A stretch of 64,000 nucleotides of DNA from Kitasatospora sp. DSM 101779 (GCF_025655475.1 NZ_JAHTIK010000001.1:1165397-1229396), one strand, 5' to 3'. Shown: positions 43,604 to 53,524, counted from the stretch's first letter. Translations and numbers: made by a program. Notes: generated by a model not told the origin, from the letters alone.

Positions 43604-45151
43604 TCAGGGTGTGCCGAGAGCAGCCTCCTCGCGGTCGAGGTCGTGCTGGAGGCGACGACGCGTGGTGTCGCTGATGCGGTGCTCGTCGTACAGCCGGTGC
43701 AGTTCGTTGTTCTGCACGGCGATGACCTCGTGGCGCAGCTGGCGGTAGGCGGCGTCGGCGGTGCTGCCGTCCGGGGTCTCGGGGCTGCGGTCGAGGCGGG
43801 CGGTCAGGCCGCGCCGGACCCTGTCGACGGCGGTCTCCGGCGTTGTCTCCAGCGCCGCGAGGTGTTCGACGTGGTCGAGGCCGGCGCGGTTGAGCGCGTC
43901 ACGGGCGTCGTCCTCCTCCCGGGCGGTGTGCTCGGGTTCGAGCGCGAGACCGGACCGGTTGACCACTGCGGCCAGGGTGAGGCCCTGGACGACCAGGGTG
44001 AACACCACCACGGCGGTGGTGAGTACCAGAACCAGCGGCCGTCCGGCGAGCGCCGTTCCGTCGTCGGTGACGAGCGGGATGGACAGGGCGGCGGCCAGCG
44101 GCATCACGCCGCGGGTGCCGGCCCAGGTCACCACCCCGGCGACCCGCCAGGACAGCGGGCCCCGGGTGGGCTTGACCGCCCGCGTCAGGGGCAGCGTGGA
44201 GAGCACCCGCACCGCGATCAGTACGGCCGCCAGTGCCAGTGCCTGGAGCGGCCACCAGCCGGTGCCCGCCGGCAGGTCCCGCACCAGCGTGGGCAGCTCA
44301 AGGCCGACAATGCTGAACACCACGCTCTCCAGCAGGAACACCACCACCGCGTACACGGCGTGCAGCTGAAGACGGATGTGCGCGTCGGTGAGCCGGTGGC
44401 CGGAGCGCCCCAGCAGCACGCCGGCGACCACCACCGAGGTGACTCCAGAGGTGTGGACGGACTCGGCCAGCACGTACGCCGCGTACGGGGTGACCAGGGC
44501 AATGACGGTCTCGAGCACCGGGTCGGTGGTGCGGCGGCGCACCAGCCACACCAGCCCGGCGACGGCCGCGCCGACGAGGCTTCCACCGCCGCCGAGCAGC
44601 AGGAACTCCCCTCCCGCAGCGGGCAGGCTGACCGTGGCACCGACGGCCACGGCGATGCCGATGGCCACCTTGAACAGCACCAGTGAGGTGGCGTCGTTGA
44701 ACAGGCTCTCCGCCTGCACGAGCACCTGCACCCGGCCCGGTAGCGCGAGGCGGCGCCCGAGGGCGGTCACCGCCACGGGGTCGGTGCTGGACAGCACGGC
44801 CCCGAGCACGAACGCCATCGCGGGCGGCAACCCGGCAATGGCAACAGCCGCGAATCCCACGGCGGCCGCGGAGGCGAAGACCAGGCCGAAGGAGAGGATC
44901 GTCACCGGCCGCCACACCGTCCGCAGGTCGCGCAGGGACAGTTCCTCGGCGGAGGCGTACAGCAGGGGCGGCAGCACCACCATGGCGATGGCCTGCGGGG
45001 GGATGTGCAGGGCGGGTACGCCGGGTATCAGTGCGACCGCGATGCCGGCCAGGACCAGCAGGGAGGGCGCGGGCACACGCAGACGCCGGGCGAAGGTGGC
45101 CACAACGGTGGCCAGCACCACCAGGACGAGGATGATCCCCACAATGCGCAT
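43604..45151 (-). CDS. CPA1-family Na+/H+ antiporter
   Basis: A 515-aa transporter with about 12 membrane segments. The CPA1 core is seen as GAVLSSTDPVAVTAL, the ion-binding motif ESLFNDATSLVLFKV (two adjacent acidic sites in LFNDATS) and TWAGTRGVMPLAAALSIP. The C-terminal 110 residues are charged and cytoplasmic (REEDDARDALNRAGLDHVEH), a likely regulatory tail. Next to kdp genes, a role in pH and Na+ homeostasis is likely. Confidence 0.93.
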   Translation of the reverse strand: MRIVGIILVLVVLATVVATFARRLRVPAPSLLVLAGIAVALIPGVPALHIPPQAIAMVVLPPLLYASAEELSLRDLRTVWRPVTILSFGLVFASAAAVGFAAVAIAGLPPAMAFVLGAVLSSTDPVAVTALGRRLALPGRVQVLVQAESLFNDATSLVLFKVAIGIAVAVGATVSLPAAGGEFLLLGGGGSLVGAAVAGLVWLVRRRTTDPVLETVIALVTPYAAYVLAESVHTSGVTSVVVAGVLLGRSGHRLTDAHIRLQLHAVYAVVVFLLESVVFSIVGLELPTLVRDLPAGTGWWPLQALALAAVLIAVRVLSTLPLTRAVKPTRGPLSWRVAGVVTWAGTRGVMPLAAALSIPLVTDDGTALAGRPLVLVLTTAVVVFTLVVQGLTLAAVVNRSGLALEPEHTAREEDDARDALNRAGLDHVEHLAALETTPETAVDRVRRGLTARLDRSPETPDGSTADAAYRQLRHEVIAVQNNELHRLYDEHRISDTTRRRLQHDLDREEAALGTP

Positions 45152-45173
45152 CGGCGAAAAGACCCCATCACGA

Positions 45174-45199
45174 CGATCGGGGTCACCGCCGCCCGATCG
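45174..45199. promoter_or_regulatory. Inverted repeat CGATCGGG-N10-CCCGATCG
   Basis: Perfect 8-bp arms lie 20-50 bp upstream of the antiporter start. The position fits an operator or a leader hairpin for this gene. Confidence 0.4.
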
Positions 45200-45423
45200 C
45201 TGCGATCATCCCCCGAGCCGACCAGGCTTCCCGGCACACCTGCGCTCATTTTATCGGGACTCTCGCGGGCAGCGGCACAGCATTTTCCGCGGCGCACGGC
45301 CCCGTGGCCCTGCTACCCCCGATCTGGACGACGATGGAAGCGGCAGACCGGCGGGCTCGGGCACTCCGGGCCGGCGCTCCGGGCGGCCAGGTCCGCGAAC
45401 CGGCCCGCTCGGGAGGAGGAAGC

Positions 45424-45845
45424 ATGCCGCGCGGCCGTCTACGGATCTACCTCGGAGCAGCCCCCGGGGTGGGCAAGTCCTACGACATGCTCAGCGAGGG
45501 ACAGCGCCGCGCAGGGCGGGGTACGGACGTGGTCATCGCGTTCATGGAGGACTACGGGCGACCTCTGACCCGTCTGATGGCCGAGGGACTTGAGACCGTA
45601 CCCCGCAAGACCGTGCCCTACCCGGGCACGTCCTTCACCGAGATGGACCCGGGCGCCGTCCTCGCCCGGCATCCCCAGCTGGCCCTGGTCGACGAGCTCG
45701 CCCACACCAACGTCCCGGGCTGCCGGAACACCAAGCGGTGACAGGACGTCCAGGAACTGCTGGACGCAGGCATCGACGTCATCTCCACCGTGAACATCCA
45801 GCACCTGGAGTCCCTCAACGACGTCGTCGAACAACGGGTGCTCAC
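45424..45845 (+). pseudogene. kdpD N-terminal domain remnant with a Trp-to-stop change
   Basis: From ATG 45,424: GRLRIYLGAAPGVGKSYDML (Walker A), ALVDELAHTNVPGCRNTKR, then TGA at 45,739-45,741, and QDVQELLDAGIDVISTVNIQHLESLNDVVEQ in the same frame. The intact KdpD reads KRWQDVEELLAAGIDVVTTVNVQHLESLNDVVQK, so TGA replaces the Trp codon TGG. Homology ends at about 45,835. The truncated 106-aa product would keep the P-loop. It resembles the free-standing KdpD sensor domains seen in some actinobacteria, but this one looks dead. Confidence 0.8.
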
Positions 45846-46271
45846 GCCCCCCGCCTGGCTCCCTGCCGCAGCCCCCGCGGCAACCACGCCGGGGACCCCC
45901 GGGCGCAGCCGGCCTGGACGGCAGGTGCAGGCGGCACTGCCGTCCCGGCCGGGGAGGCGACGGCCGCGCGCCGGCGCAACTGCCTGGCACGGTCGCGCCG
46001 GACACGGGGGACGACGGGGCGGCCGTGCGGGAATGTCAGGAGCCCGTACTGCGCACGGCAGTCCTTCGGCCGGGGAGATTCACTGCCGTGCACGGGCGAT
46101 GCCGCCGGCCGGGAGGCCCGCGTACAGCCCGGCCGCGTCCCGCACTGCTCGCAGGCACGGGAGGAACACTGGTCCGCGCGACGCGGCGTGACGGCGTGTC
46201 GGCGCTGTGGCGACCGGGTGTCTCGGCAAGCCGGCTTCACGCCGGCACCTCCGCCGCTCCGCGCGCTCGTG
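45846..46271. other. No recognisable gene
   Basis: Frames on both strands are Arg/Pro-rich. One plus-strand frame has several cysteines (CGNV, CRRCGD) that could be a remnant zinc-binding protein, but it has no clear start or family match. Confidence 0.4.
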
Positions 46272-47632
46272 TCAACCGGGCTGGGGGATTCCGGTGGCGC
46301 TGGGGTCGTGCGGTCTGGGCGGGGTGCGCAGGGCGAGGAGGGCGAGGTCGTCGCGGCCGTCTGAGATGCGGGCGTCGGCCAGAGTCCGGCACAGGTCGTC
46401 CAGGCGGGTGCCGGCGTGGGCGGCGGCGGTGCGGGCGAGGGCAGCGAGGCCGGCGTCCAGAGGGCGGGCGGAGTGTTCGACCAGGCCGTCGGTGAACAGT
46501 ACGAGTGTGGTGCCGGCCGGGAGGGGGTGCTGGTGGTCGGGGCGGGGCATCTCGGTGTCCACGCCGAGCGGCAGGCCCGGTCGCCCTGCAGGTAGTGGGC
46601 GGCTCCGTCGGGTGGGATCACGAGCGGCGGGGGGTGTCCGGCGCTGCTCCAGTGCAGCGTCCAGCCGGTGTCGGCGGGTTCGATGCGCATCAGACAGACC
46701 GTGGTGATGGGGTTGTCGGTGATCGCTTCCAGGGTGCGGTCGAGCTGGGCCAGGACGGCGCTGGGCGGGGTGCGGCGGTCGTACAGCAGGGCGCGCAGCA
46801 TGTTGCGGGTCTGGGCCATGGCGGCCGCGGCCTTCAGGTCGTGGCCGCCGACGTCGCCGATGACCAGGCCGCAGGCACCGTCGGGGAGCGCCAGGGCGTC
46901 GTACCAGTCGCCGCCGACGTGGTCCGGGGTGGCGGCCGGGCGGTAGACGGCGGCGGTCTCGAACGGGTCGAGGTCCGGCAGCTGCGGGAGCAGGAGCCGC
47001 TGGAAGTGTTCGGCACTGGCGCGGACCTGCCGGTAGAGACGGGCGTTCTCGATCGCGAGGCCGGCCGCTCCGGCGAGCGCCACCACGATGTCCTGGTCGT
47101 CGTCGTCGAACGGCTGCCCGTCGGCCCGCTCGGTGAGGTACAGGTTGCCGTAGACGCGTCCGCGGGAGGTGACCGCGATGCCGAGAAGCGTGCGCATCGG
47201 CGGATGGCCGGGCGGGAAACCGACCGCGTGCGGGTGAGCGCCGATGTCGGCGACACGCAGCGGTTCGGGGTGATGGATGAGGTGTCCCAGAAGCCCGCGG
47301 CCGTGCGGGAGTGCGACTCCGGCCAGGTCCGCCAGCTGGTGCTCGCTCAGCCCGACCGGGATGAACTCCTCCAGTTGTTCGCCGTCCTCGCTGAGGACGC
47401 CCAGGGCGCCGTAGCGGGCGTTCACCAGGCCCATCGCTGCGGTGATCACGCTTCGCAGCACGATCGGCAGCTCCAGTTGCCGGCCCACCGCCATCACCGC
47501 GTCCAGCAGGTCCCGGAAACGGTCCTGGTCGCGCGCGGCCTCACGCAGACGATCGGCGAGCCGGTCGATCTCCGCGTCGGACCGGTGGTCACGGCCGGGA
47601 ACGTCCGGCCGCACGGCATCCTTCCGATCCAT
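46272..47632 (-). pseudogene. GAF-SpoIIE (PP2C) serine phosphatase with one frameshift
   Basis: From ATG 47,632 (GAGG 8 bases upstream). The N-terminal helical part RLADRLREAARDQDRFRDLLDAVMAVGRQLELP and a GAF domain (ALGVLSEDGEQLEEFIPVGL, GNLYLTERADGQPFDDDDQDIVVALAGAAGLAIENARLY) come first. The phosphatase core has VGGDWYDALALPDGACGLVIGDVGGHDLKAA with its metal-binding Asp residues. After HYLQGD near 46,580 one base is missing. The other frame continues with EMPRPDHQHPLPAGTTLVLFTDGLVEH and DGRDDLALLALR, including the TDG and DD metal ligands. One base would restore about 454 aa, so the gene is recently broken or the base was miscalled. Confidence 0.85.
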
Positions 47633-47949
47633 CAGCCCGCCTCGTCTGCCCTGCTGAACGACCGCGCCGTGAACCCGCCGCGACCCGGACACCTCGGCGT
47701 GTCCCGCCCTCCACCGTAGGCATCGCCACTGCCCGTCGCAGAGCCGACAGACCGAGAACGCCGGCCGTGCCCCGCCCGGCAGCATCACCAGGGGCCGCCC
47801 GGCTCTCGGTCGGCACAGGCAGGGACCACTGGGGCGGGAGTAGGCCGGCGCCCACAAGGGTGAGGATCCGCCGAAGGCGGGGACGGACGCGGATGAGACA
47901 GAAGTCGGCATGGTGGCCGTGGGCCGCCCGGCGGGCCTGGAACAGGGCC
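47633..47949. other. No recognisable gene
   Basis: Upstream region of the phosphatase; contains no frame with a recognisable product. Confidence 0.4.
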
Positions 47950-48470
47950 CCCGGTCCCGCGGCATCGCAGACTTGTTCTCGTTGACCGAGCCGTTCGGGC
48001 CGCCCTCGCCGGAGGCGCCGTTGTCGGACACCACGACGAAGATCGTGTTGTCGAGCTGCCCGATGTCCTCCACGTACGCGATCAGCCGGCCGACCTGGTC
48101 GTCGCAGTGCGACAGGAACCCGGCGTACGCCTCGGCCATCCGTGCGAGCAGGCGCCGTTCCTCGGCCGACAGTTCGGCCCAGGGCCGGGTGTAGTCCAGC
48201 GCGGGGAACGGCTCGCCGCCCGGCCCGGTGCGGGTCTCCGGTGTGCCGATCGGGTTCAACGGCGGCAGGTCGGTGGTGGCCGGGACGAGGCCGAGCTCCT
48301 TCTGCCGGGCCCCAGGATCTCCTCGCACATCGCCTCGTAGCCCGCGTCGAAGCGGCCCCGGTAGCGGTCGATCCACTCCTTCGGCGCCTGGTGCGGGGCG
48401 TGCGCGCAGCCCGGCGCGTAGTAGAGGAAGACGGGCCGTTCGGGGGCGATGGCCGAACGCTCCGCGGCCC
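47950..48470 (-). pseudogene. Arylsulfatase internal fragment, frameshifted
   Basis: One frame reads IAPERPVFLYYAPGCAHAPHQAPKEWIDRYRGRFDAGYEAMCEEIL. After a frameshift near 48,310 the other continues RQKELGLVPATTDLPPLNPI, then DYTRPWAELSAEERRLLARMAEAYAGFLSHCDDQVGRLIAYVED and VVVSDNGASGEGGPNGSVNE. This is the central part of a sulfatase (the usual form is PFFVYFAPGATHAPHH and SDNGAS-EGG). The catalytic CxPxR N-terminus and the C-terminal half are missing. Confidence 0.78.
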
Positions 48471-48529
48471 ACGCCGAACGCTGGTCCGACCACGCCCCGG
48501 TCACCGTGGTCCACGACCAGGGAGTCTGA
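48464..48529 (+). pseudogene. Exonuclease III C-terminal fragment
   Basis: A plus-strand frame reads AAHAERWSDHAPVTVVHDQG and stops at 48,527-48,529. It matches the last residues of the intact exonuclease III (ASHAERWSDHAPVTAVFDHK). The 22-codon piece abuts the sulfatase fragment on the other strand. Confidence 0.6.
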
Positions 48530-48662
48530 CGGTCCTTCTCGGGCCGAGCCCCCCGCCCGCCGGGTGTTCTTCGCGGAGGGTCGTCGTGTCCGTCCCCCTG
48601 CGGCACCGTCCGGGCGAGCGGCGACAGTCCTCGAGGCCGCGCGCGGAGCACCCTTCGGCCTG

Positions 48663-50087
48663 TCATCCCTTCAGCACCCCGAGCGGGACCAGCCGGGCGA
48701 CGATGCGGCTGAGCCCGTTGCGCTCACTGGCGGTGACGACGGCGTCGACGTCCTTGTAGGCCTCCGGCGCCTCCTCCGTCGCACTGCGCCACGAGGTCGG
48801 GCGGGCCGACACGCCGGCCGCGACCAGCTCGGCGCGCAGGTGGCGGATGTCGATCTCGCGCTGGGCGCGGTGGCGGCTCCAGACCCGGCCCGCACCGTGG
48901 CAGGAGGAGTCGAACGCCTCGTTCCCCGGCACCCCCGCCAGGACGTAGGACGCCGTGCCCATGGTGCCGGGGACGAAGACCGGCTGCCCCGCCCCGGCGA
49001 GGTCGGCCGGCAGGTCCGGGTGGCCCGGCGGCAGAGCCCGGGTGGCGCCCTTGCGATGGACGCAGAGCAGTCGGCGCTCTCCGTCCACCTCCCGGCGTTC
49101 CAGCTTGGCCAGGTTGTGCGACACGTCGTAGAGCAGGTCCAGCCCGTGGCCGGTGTGCTCCCGGAACACCGCTCGGGCGGCGTCGGCCAGCAGGTGGCGG
49201 TTGGCGCGGGCGTAGTTGGCCGCGGCGGCCATCGCCCCCAGGTAGTCCCGGGCCTCCGGGGAGTCCACCGGGGCGCACGCCAGCTGCCGGTCGGGGACGG
49301 AGATGCCCCGGCGGTGCATCACGGCCTCCATCCGGCGGACGTGGTCGGTGCAGATCTGGTGACCCAGGCCGCGCGAGCCGCAGTGGATCATCACGCAGAC
49401 CTGATCGGTGCGCAGACCGAAGGTCCGGGCGCATGCCTCGTCGTAGATCCGATCGACGGCCTGGACCTCCAGGAAGTGGTTGGCCGAGCCCAGGCTCCCG
49501 ACCTGGCCCGCCCCGCGCTCCAGCGCGCGGTCGCCGACCTGCGTCACGTCCGTGACGTCCACCGCCCCGCCGTCCTCGCAGCGGTCGAGGTCGCGCGGCA
49601 CCCCGTGCCCCATGTCCACCAGGTAGCGGGCACCGCCGCGCAGCAGGTCGGCCAGTTGCCGGCGCCCGGCGGGCCGCCACAGGCAGCCCCGCCCGAGGCC
49701 GCGGGGGATCAACGGGTCCAGCCGGTCCATCAGCGCAGGCAGCACCTCGCGCACCGTGTCCCGGTCGAGCTCGCTGGTGAGCAGCCGGACCCCGCAGGAG
49801 ATGTCGAACCCGACCCCTCCCGGAGACACCACACCGCCGGCCGCGACCTCCGTGGCCGCCACCCCGCCGATCGGGAAGCCGTAGCCCCAGTGGATGTCGG
49901 GCATCGCGTACGAGGCCCGGACGATACCCGGCAGCGAGGCGACGTTCGCGACCTGTTCGAGTGCGCGGTCGCCCTCGTCGAGCGGCAGCAGCCCGTGCGG
50001 GGCGAAGACCACCCCCGGCACCCTCATCGGGCCGCTGCGCTCGATCCGGTAGCGCCAGGGGGTCTCCTCCACCAGTCGGACGTCCAT
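48663..50087 (-). CDS. rtcB: RtcB-family RNA ligase
   Basis: A 474-aa ligase that joins RNA 2',3'-cyclic phosphate or 3'-phosphate ends to 5'-OH ends using GTP and Mn2+. Metal-binding residues are seen in [23 protein letters not shown] and [13 protein letters not shown]. The guanylylated His is in [12 protein letters not shown] at about residue 397. [15 protein letters not shown] is the GTP-binding region. An archease gene lies 83 bp upstream on the same strand, forming an RNA-repair unit. Confidence 0.95.
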   Translation of the reverse strand: MDVRLVEETPWRYRIERSGPMRVPGVVFAPHGLLPLDEGDRALEQVANVASLPGIVRASYAMPDIHWGYGFPIGGVAATEVAAGGVVSPGGVGFDISCGVRLLTSELDRDTVREVLPALMDRLDPLIPRGLGRGCLWRPAGRRQLADLLRGGARYLVDMGHGVPRDLDRCEDGGAVDVTDVTQVGDRALERGAGQVGSLGSANHFLEVQAVDRIYDEACARTFGLRTDQVCVMIHCGSRGLGHQICTDHVRRMEAVMHRRGISVPDRQLACAPVDSPEARDYLGAMAAAANYARANRHLLADAARAVFREHTGHGLDLLYDVSHNLAKLERREVDGERRLLCVHRKGATRALPPGHPDLPADLAGAGQPVFVPGTMGTASYVLAGVPGNEAFDSSCHGAGRVWSRHRAQREIDIRHLRAELVAAGVSARPTSWRSATEEAPEAYKDVDAVVTASERNGLSRIVARLVPLGVLKG

Positions 50088-50170
50088 GTCAGCCGCTGCC
50101 TCCTCGGCCCCGTGGCACGCTCATGTGCCGTGGTGGCGCTCGTCCGCCGCGTGCCCGGGCGGCGCGCCGG

Positions 50171-50614
50171 TCAGACGTCCAACGTCACGTGGCACCGCCA
50201 GCCCCCCGACGCTTCCCGCGCCATCCGCAGTCCGTGCAGGGACACCGCCTTCGGCACCGCGCCGACCTGCTCGACCAGGGCACTGTCCACCATGGCCAGC
50301 CGCATCCGCACGGCCGTCCCGGTACGCCTGACCGACACCTGGGCCGGCAGCTCCCCGGCCGTCTCCGCCTGGAAGATCATCTCCTCCAGCGCCGCGACCA
50401 GCAGCCGCTCGTCGGTGTCGTCGGCCAGCTCGTACTCCCGCTCGGTGCGCACCGCCCCCGGCGGGATCTCCGCGAAGCCCCCGACCGCCCCGCGGACCGC
50501 CTCCGCGACGCACTCCTCCCGCTCCGGGGCCCATGCCTCGACAGCCAGATCCCCGGTGTGCGGCACGGTCCGGTGACCGGTGCCGCCGGGAGCTGCGCCC
50601 GGTGCTCCACTCAC
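50171..50614 (-). CDS. Archease, RtcB-activating protein
   Basis: A 147-aa protein. The N-terminal HTGDLAVEAWAPEREECVAEA carries the metal-binding Asp of archease. DDTDERLLVAALEEMIFQAE is the second family motif, and VPKAVSLHGLRMA comes near the end. Archease speeds turnover of RtcB. The two genes are probably co-transcribed, archease first. Confidence 0.88.
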   Translation of the reverse strand: MSGAPGAAPGGTGHRTVPHTGDLAVEAWAPEREECVAEAVRGAVGGFAEIPPGAVRTEREYELADDTDERLLVAALEEMIFQAETAGELPAQVSVRRTGTAVRMRLAMVDSALVEQVGAVPKAVSLHGLRMAREASGGWRCHVTLDV

Positions 50615-50702
50615 ACCACCAGTCTTCCCCCCGAACCGGGCCCGGCGGTAGCCCGGGGAACCGGAACGTGCCGCACGGCCGGGTCGGCGCTACGGTCGGC
50701 CC

Positions 50703-51518
50703 ATGCGGCACCGCACCACGAGGACCGTCAGCGCGGCCCTGATCGACATCGACGGGGTGCTCACGCTGTCGTGGAAGCCGCTTCCCGGCGCTGTCGAGGC
50801 GCTGGAACGGCTCCGAGAGACGGGCCTGCCCTTCCTGCTCCTCACCAACACGACCTCGCGCACCAGGGCCTCGATCGCGACGGCCCTCGCCGGTGCGGGA
50901 TTCCCGGTCTCGGCCGAGTCCGTCCTCACCGCACCCGGCGCCACCGCGGCCTTCCTGGCGGAGCGCCATCCCGGTGCCCGATGCATGCTGCTCAACAGCG
51001 GTGACGTCCGGGAGGACCTGACCGGGGTGGCCCTGGCCGAGGACGACGAAGCCACGGAGGGGCAGGGCGTGGACGTCGTCCTGGTCGGCGGTGCCGGACC
51101 CGAATTCGACTACCGCGCCCTCAACCGCGCGTTCGGCCACCTCCAGCGGGGCGCCCGCCTGGTCGCCATGCACCGCAACCTGTACTGGCGCACCGACCGT
51201 GGCCTGCAGCTCGACGGCGGCGCCTTCCTGTCCGGCCTGGAGCAGGCCTCGGGTCAACGGGCCGAGGTGGTCGGCAAACCCGCTGCCGCGTTCTTCACCG
51301 GGGCGCTGACCCGGCTGGGAGTCGAGGCGGACCGGGCACTGATGGTGGGCGACGACATCGAGTCCGACGTGCTCGCCGCCCAGCGCTGCGGCATCGGCGG
51401 CGTCCTCGTGCGGACCGGGAAGTTCCAGGACCGTGCGCTCCGCGACGCCGACGGAACCCCCGACCACGTCCTCGACTCCATCGCCGATCTGCCGGGCCTG
51501 GTGGCGCGGTTGGCGTAG
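50703..51518 (+). CDS. HAD-IIA family hydrolase (LHPP-like)
   Basis: A 271-aa phosphatase. The nucleophile motif is DIDGVLTLSWKPL, the second motif LLTNTTSRTRASIA, and the cap domain includes VVLVGGAGPEFDYRALNRAF. VVGKPAAAFFTGAL carries the catalytic Lys, and VGDDIESDVLAAQRCG the metal-binding acids. It belongs with the phospholysine phosphohistidine pyrophosphatase-like group; the substrate is unknown. It is divergent from the archease gene. Confidence 0.92.
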   Translation: MRHRTTRTVSAALIDIDGVLTLSWKPLPGAVEALERLRETGLPFLLLTNTTSRTRASIATALAGAGFPVSAESVLTAPGATAAFLAERHPGARCMLLNSGDVREDLTGVALAEDDEATEGQGVDVVLVGGAGPEFDYRALNRAFGHLQRGARLVAMHRNLYWRTDRGLQLDGGAFLSGLEQASGQRAEVVGKPAAAFFTGALTRLGVEADRALMVGDDIESDVLAAQRCGIGGVLVRTGKFQDRALRDADGTPDHVLDSIADLPGLVARLA

Positions 51519-51540
51519 GGCATGTGTGCAGAGTCGGGTG

Positions 51541-51690
51541 GTCGGTTCAGGGGCGCGTGGGGGCACCTCCCGGCCGAAGGCTGTGGGAGAACTGCGCAGT
51601 CCGGGGGCGGGTGCCGCAGTGACATGGGCCGAGCAGGGATTCGTACGGCGGTCCACATCCGAGTTGCGCAGTTCCCCGCGCCCCTCCGGC
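51541..51690. repeat. GGGGCGCG-type intergenic repeat pair
   Basis: The core GGGGCGCG at 51,551 and GAACTGCGCAG at 51,589, then the inverted GTTGCGCAGTTCCCCGCGCCCCT at 51,664-51,687 (core complement). This is the same family as the cluster at 1,699-2,130, placed between the HAD and CapA genes. It may fold into a hairpin and act as a terminator. Confidence 0.7.
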
Positions 51691-51735
51691 TGCCCCATCG
51701 CCTTCGAAGACACGCCGAAGGCCTAGCGTGGAAGC

Positions 51736-52863
51736 GTGGACGCCGACGTCGTGACCCTGTTCCTCTGCGGGGACGTGATGCTCGGGCGCGGTGTGGACCA
51801 GATCCTGCCGCACCCGGGTGCTCCGAGGCTGCGGGAGCCGTACGTGCGGGATGCGCGGGACTACGTCGGGTCGGCGGAGGCCGTGAACGGCCCGATCCCC
51901 CGCCCCGTCGATTTCCCGTGGCCCTGGGGCGAGGCCCTGGCGCTGCTCGACCGGGCCGCGCCCGACGTCCGGGTACTGAATCTGGAGACGAGTGTCACCC
52001 GGAGCGACGACTTCGCGCCGGGCAAGGACGTGCACTACCGGATGGATCCGGCGAACGTTCCCTGTCTGGCCGCGGCCCGGCCCGACGTCTGCGTCCTGGC
52101 CAACAACCACGTGCTGGACTTCGGTGTCCCCGGGCTCCGGGAGACGCTGGCCGCCCTGGCAGGCGCGCGGTTGCGGGCGGTGGGAGCGGGGCGGGACGCA
52201 GGCGAGGCCCGACGGCCCGCGATCGTCGGCACCGACGGCGGCCGCCGGGTGCTGGTCTTCGCGTTCGGAACGGCGTCCAGCGGGATCCCGTCGAGCTGGG
52301 CCGCGTCCGAGCAGCGGGCCGGCGTCCACGTCGTCTCCGAGGCGTCGAGCGCCGACGCGGCCGAGATCGTCGACCGGGTGCAGCGGGTCAGGCGGCCGGG
52401 CGACATCGTGGTCGCCTCGGTCCATTGGGGTTCCAACTGGGGCTACCAGGTCTCCCGGGAACAGGTGCGGTTCGCGCACACACTGATCGACGGTGGTGTC
52501 GACGTGGTGCACGGGCACTCCTCGCACCATCCCCGTCCCATCGAGCTCTACCGCGGACGGCTGATCCTCTACGGGTGCGGCGACTTCATCGACGACTACG
52601 AGGGCATCGCCGGCCACGAGCAGTACCGGGACGACCTGCGGCTGCTGTACTTCGTCTCGGTGGAGCCCGCCGGCGGGGAACTGGCCGGTGTGCAGATGGC
52701 ACCCGCACGGGCTCGCCGGATGCGGCTGGAGCACGCCTCCCGCGAGGACTCGCAGCACCTGCGCGACACGCTCGACCGGATCAGCCGCGACTTCGGCGTA
52801 CGCGTGGGTGCCGGGCCGAACGGCATGCTGGAGCTCCGTGCCGCACGAGGGAAGCAGGCGTGA
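51736..52863 (+). CDS. CapA-family (PGA_cap) metallophosphoesterase-like protein
   Basis: A 375-aa protein of the CapA/PgsA group. The metal-site motifs are FLCGDVMLGRGVD, LNLETSVTRSD, CVLANNHVLDFG, SVHWGSNWG and DVVHGHSSHHPRPIELY; the final GDFIDDYEG also fits. CapA proteins act in poly-gamma-glutamate formation in Bacillus, but no partner genes are present here. A signal peptide is not seen, so it may act inside the cell. GTG start. Confidence 0.92.
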   Translation: MDADVVTLFLCGDVMLGRGVDQILPHPGAPRLREPYVRDARDYVGSAEAVNGPIPRPVDFPWPWGEALALLDRAAPDVRVLNLETSVTRSDDFAPGKDVHYRMDPANVPCLAAARPDVCVLANNHVLDFGVPGLRETLAALAGARLRAVGAGRDAGEARRPAIVGTDGGRRVLVFAFGTASSGIPSSWAASEQRAGVHVVSEASSADAAEIVDRVQRVRRPGDIVVASVHWGSNWGYQVSREQVRFAHTLIDGGVDVVHGHSSHHPRPIELYRGRLILYGCGDFIDDYEGIAGHEQYRDDLRLLYFVSVEPAGGELAGVQMAPARARRMRLEHASREDSQHLRDTLDRISRDFGVRVGAGPNGMLELRAARGKQA

Positions 52864-53002
52864 GGTCGGTGGCGCTGCATCGGCCGTCGATCTCCCGGCC
52901 CGGCCGCCACCCCGCACGTACCCGGAGCGGGTGGATCGGCTGACCTCCGCGGTGGGAGTCTGGGAGCAGGGCCCGAGCGCCGACGACCGATCCGAGCACG
53001 TG

Positions 53003-53524
53003 ATGCCCACGAGGATTCTGCTGGAGGGGCGCCCCGGCAGCGGGAAGACGACCGCGATCCGCCGGATGGCGGCCCTGCTGCGCACCCGGGAGACCGTCGG
53101 CTTCACCACGGAGGAGATCCGCGAGGGCGGCGCCCGGGTCGGTTTCGCGCTGGAGACGCTGACCGGCCACAGAGGTGTGCTCGCCCGGGTCGGGTCGCCG
53201 GGGCCTGAGCGGGTCGGGCGGTACGGCGTCGACATCGGAGTGATGGAGCGGCTCGCGGTGCCCTCGCTCGCGACGCCGCCGGAGCCCGGCACGCTCGTGC
53301 TCATCGACGAACTCGGCCGGATGGAACTGGCTCACCCCCCGTTCCGGGAGGCCGTCCTGGCCGTGTTCGCGGCCGACGTGGACGTGGTCGCCACCGTGCA
53401 CGCACAGCACGGCCCCTTCACCGACGTCCTCAAGCGCCGTCCCGACGTCGAGCTGATCCGGCTGAGCCGGGCGAACCGGGACCTCCTCCCGGAACGGCTG
53501 GCAGCACGGCTGGAGGGACGGTGA
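53003..53524 (+). CDS. THEP1-type nucleoside-triphosphatase
   Basis: A 173-aa P-loop NTPase. LEGRPGSGKTTAIRRM is the Walker A motif, VGFTTEEIREGGARVGFALETL the family motif, and LVLIDELGRMEL the Walker B motif. ATVHAQHGPFTDVLKRRPDVELIRL completes the THEP1 pattern. It hydrolyses NTPs in vitro in the family; the biological target is unknown. The stop overlaps the next start by four bases. GTG at 53,000 is an equal start choice. Confidence 0.9.
   Translation: MPTRILLEGRPGSGKTTAIRRMAALLRTRETVGFTTEEIREGGARVGFALETLTGHRGVLARVGSPGPERVGRYGVDIGVMERLAVPSLATPPEPGTLVLIDELGRMELAHPPFREAVLAVFAADVDVVATVHAQHGPFTDVLKRRPDVELIRLSRANRDLLPERLAARLEGR

Noticed and set aside
45842..48514. Single 890-aa protein on the minus strand
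   Set aside because: It joins a sulfatase fragment, non-coding DNA and the phosphatase by chance absence of stops, and its last 200 residues are in the wrong frame.
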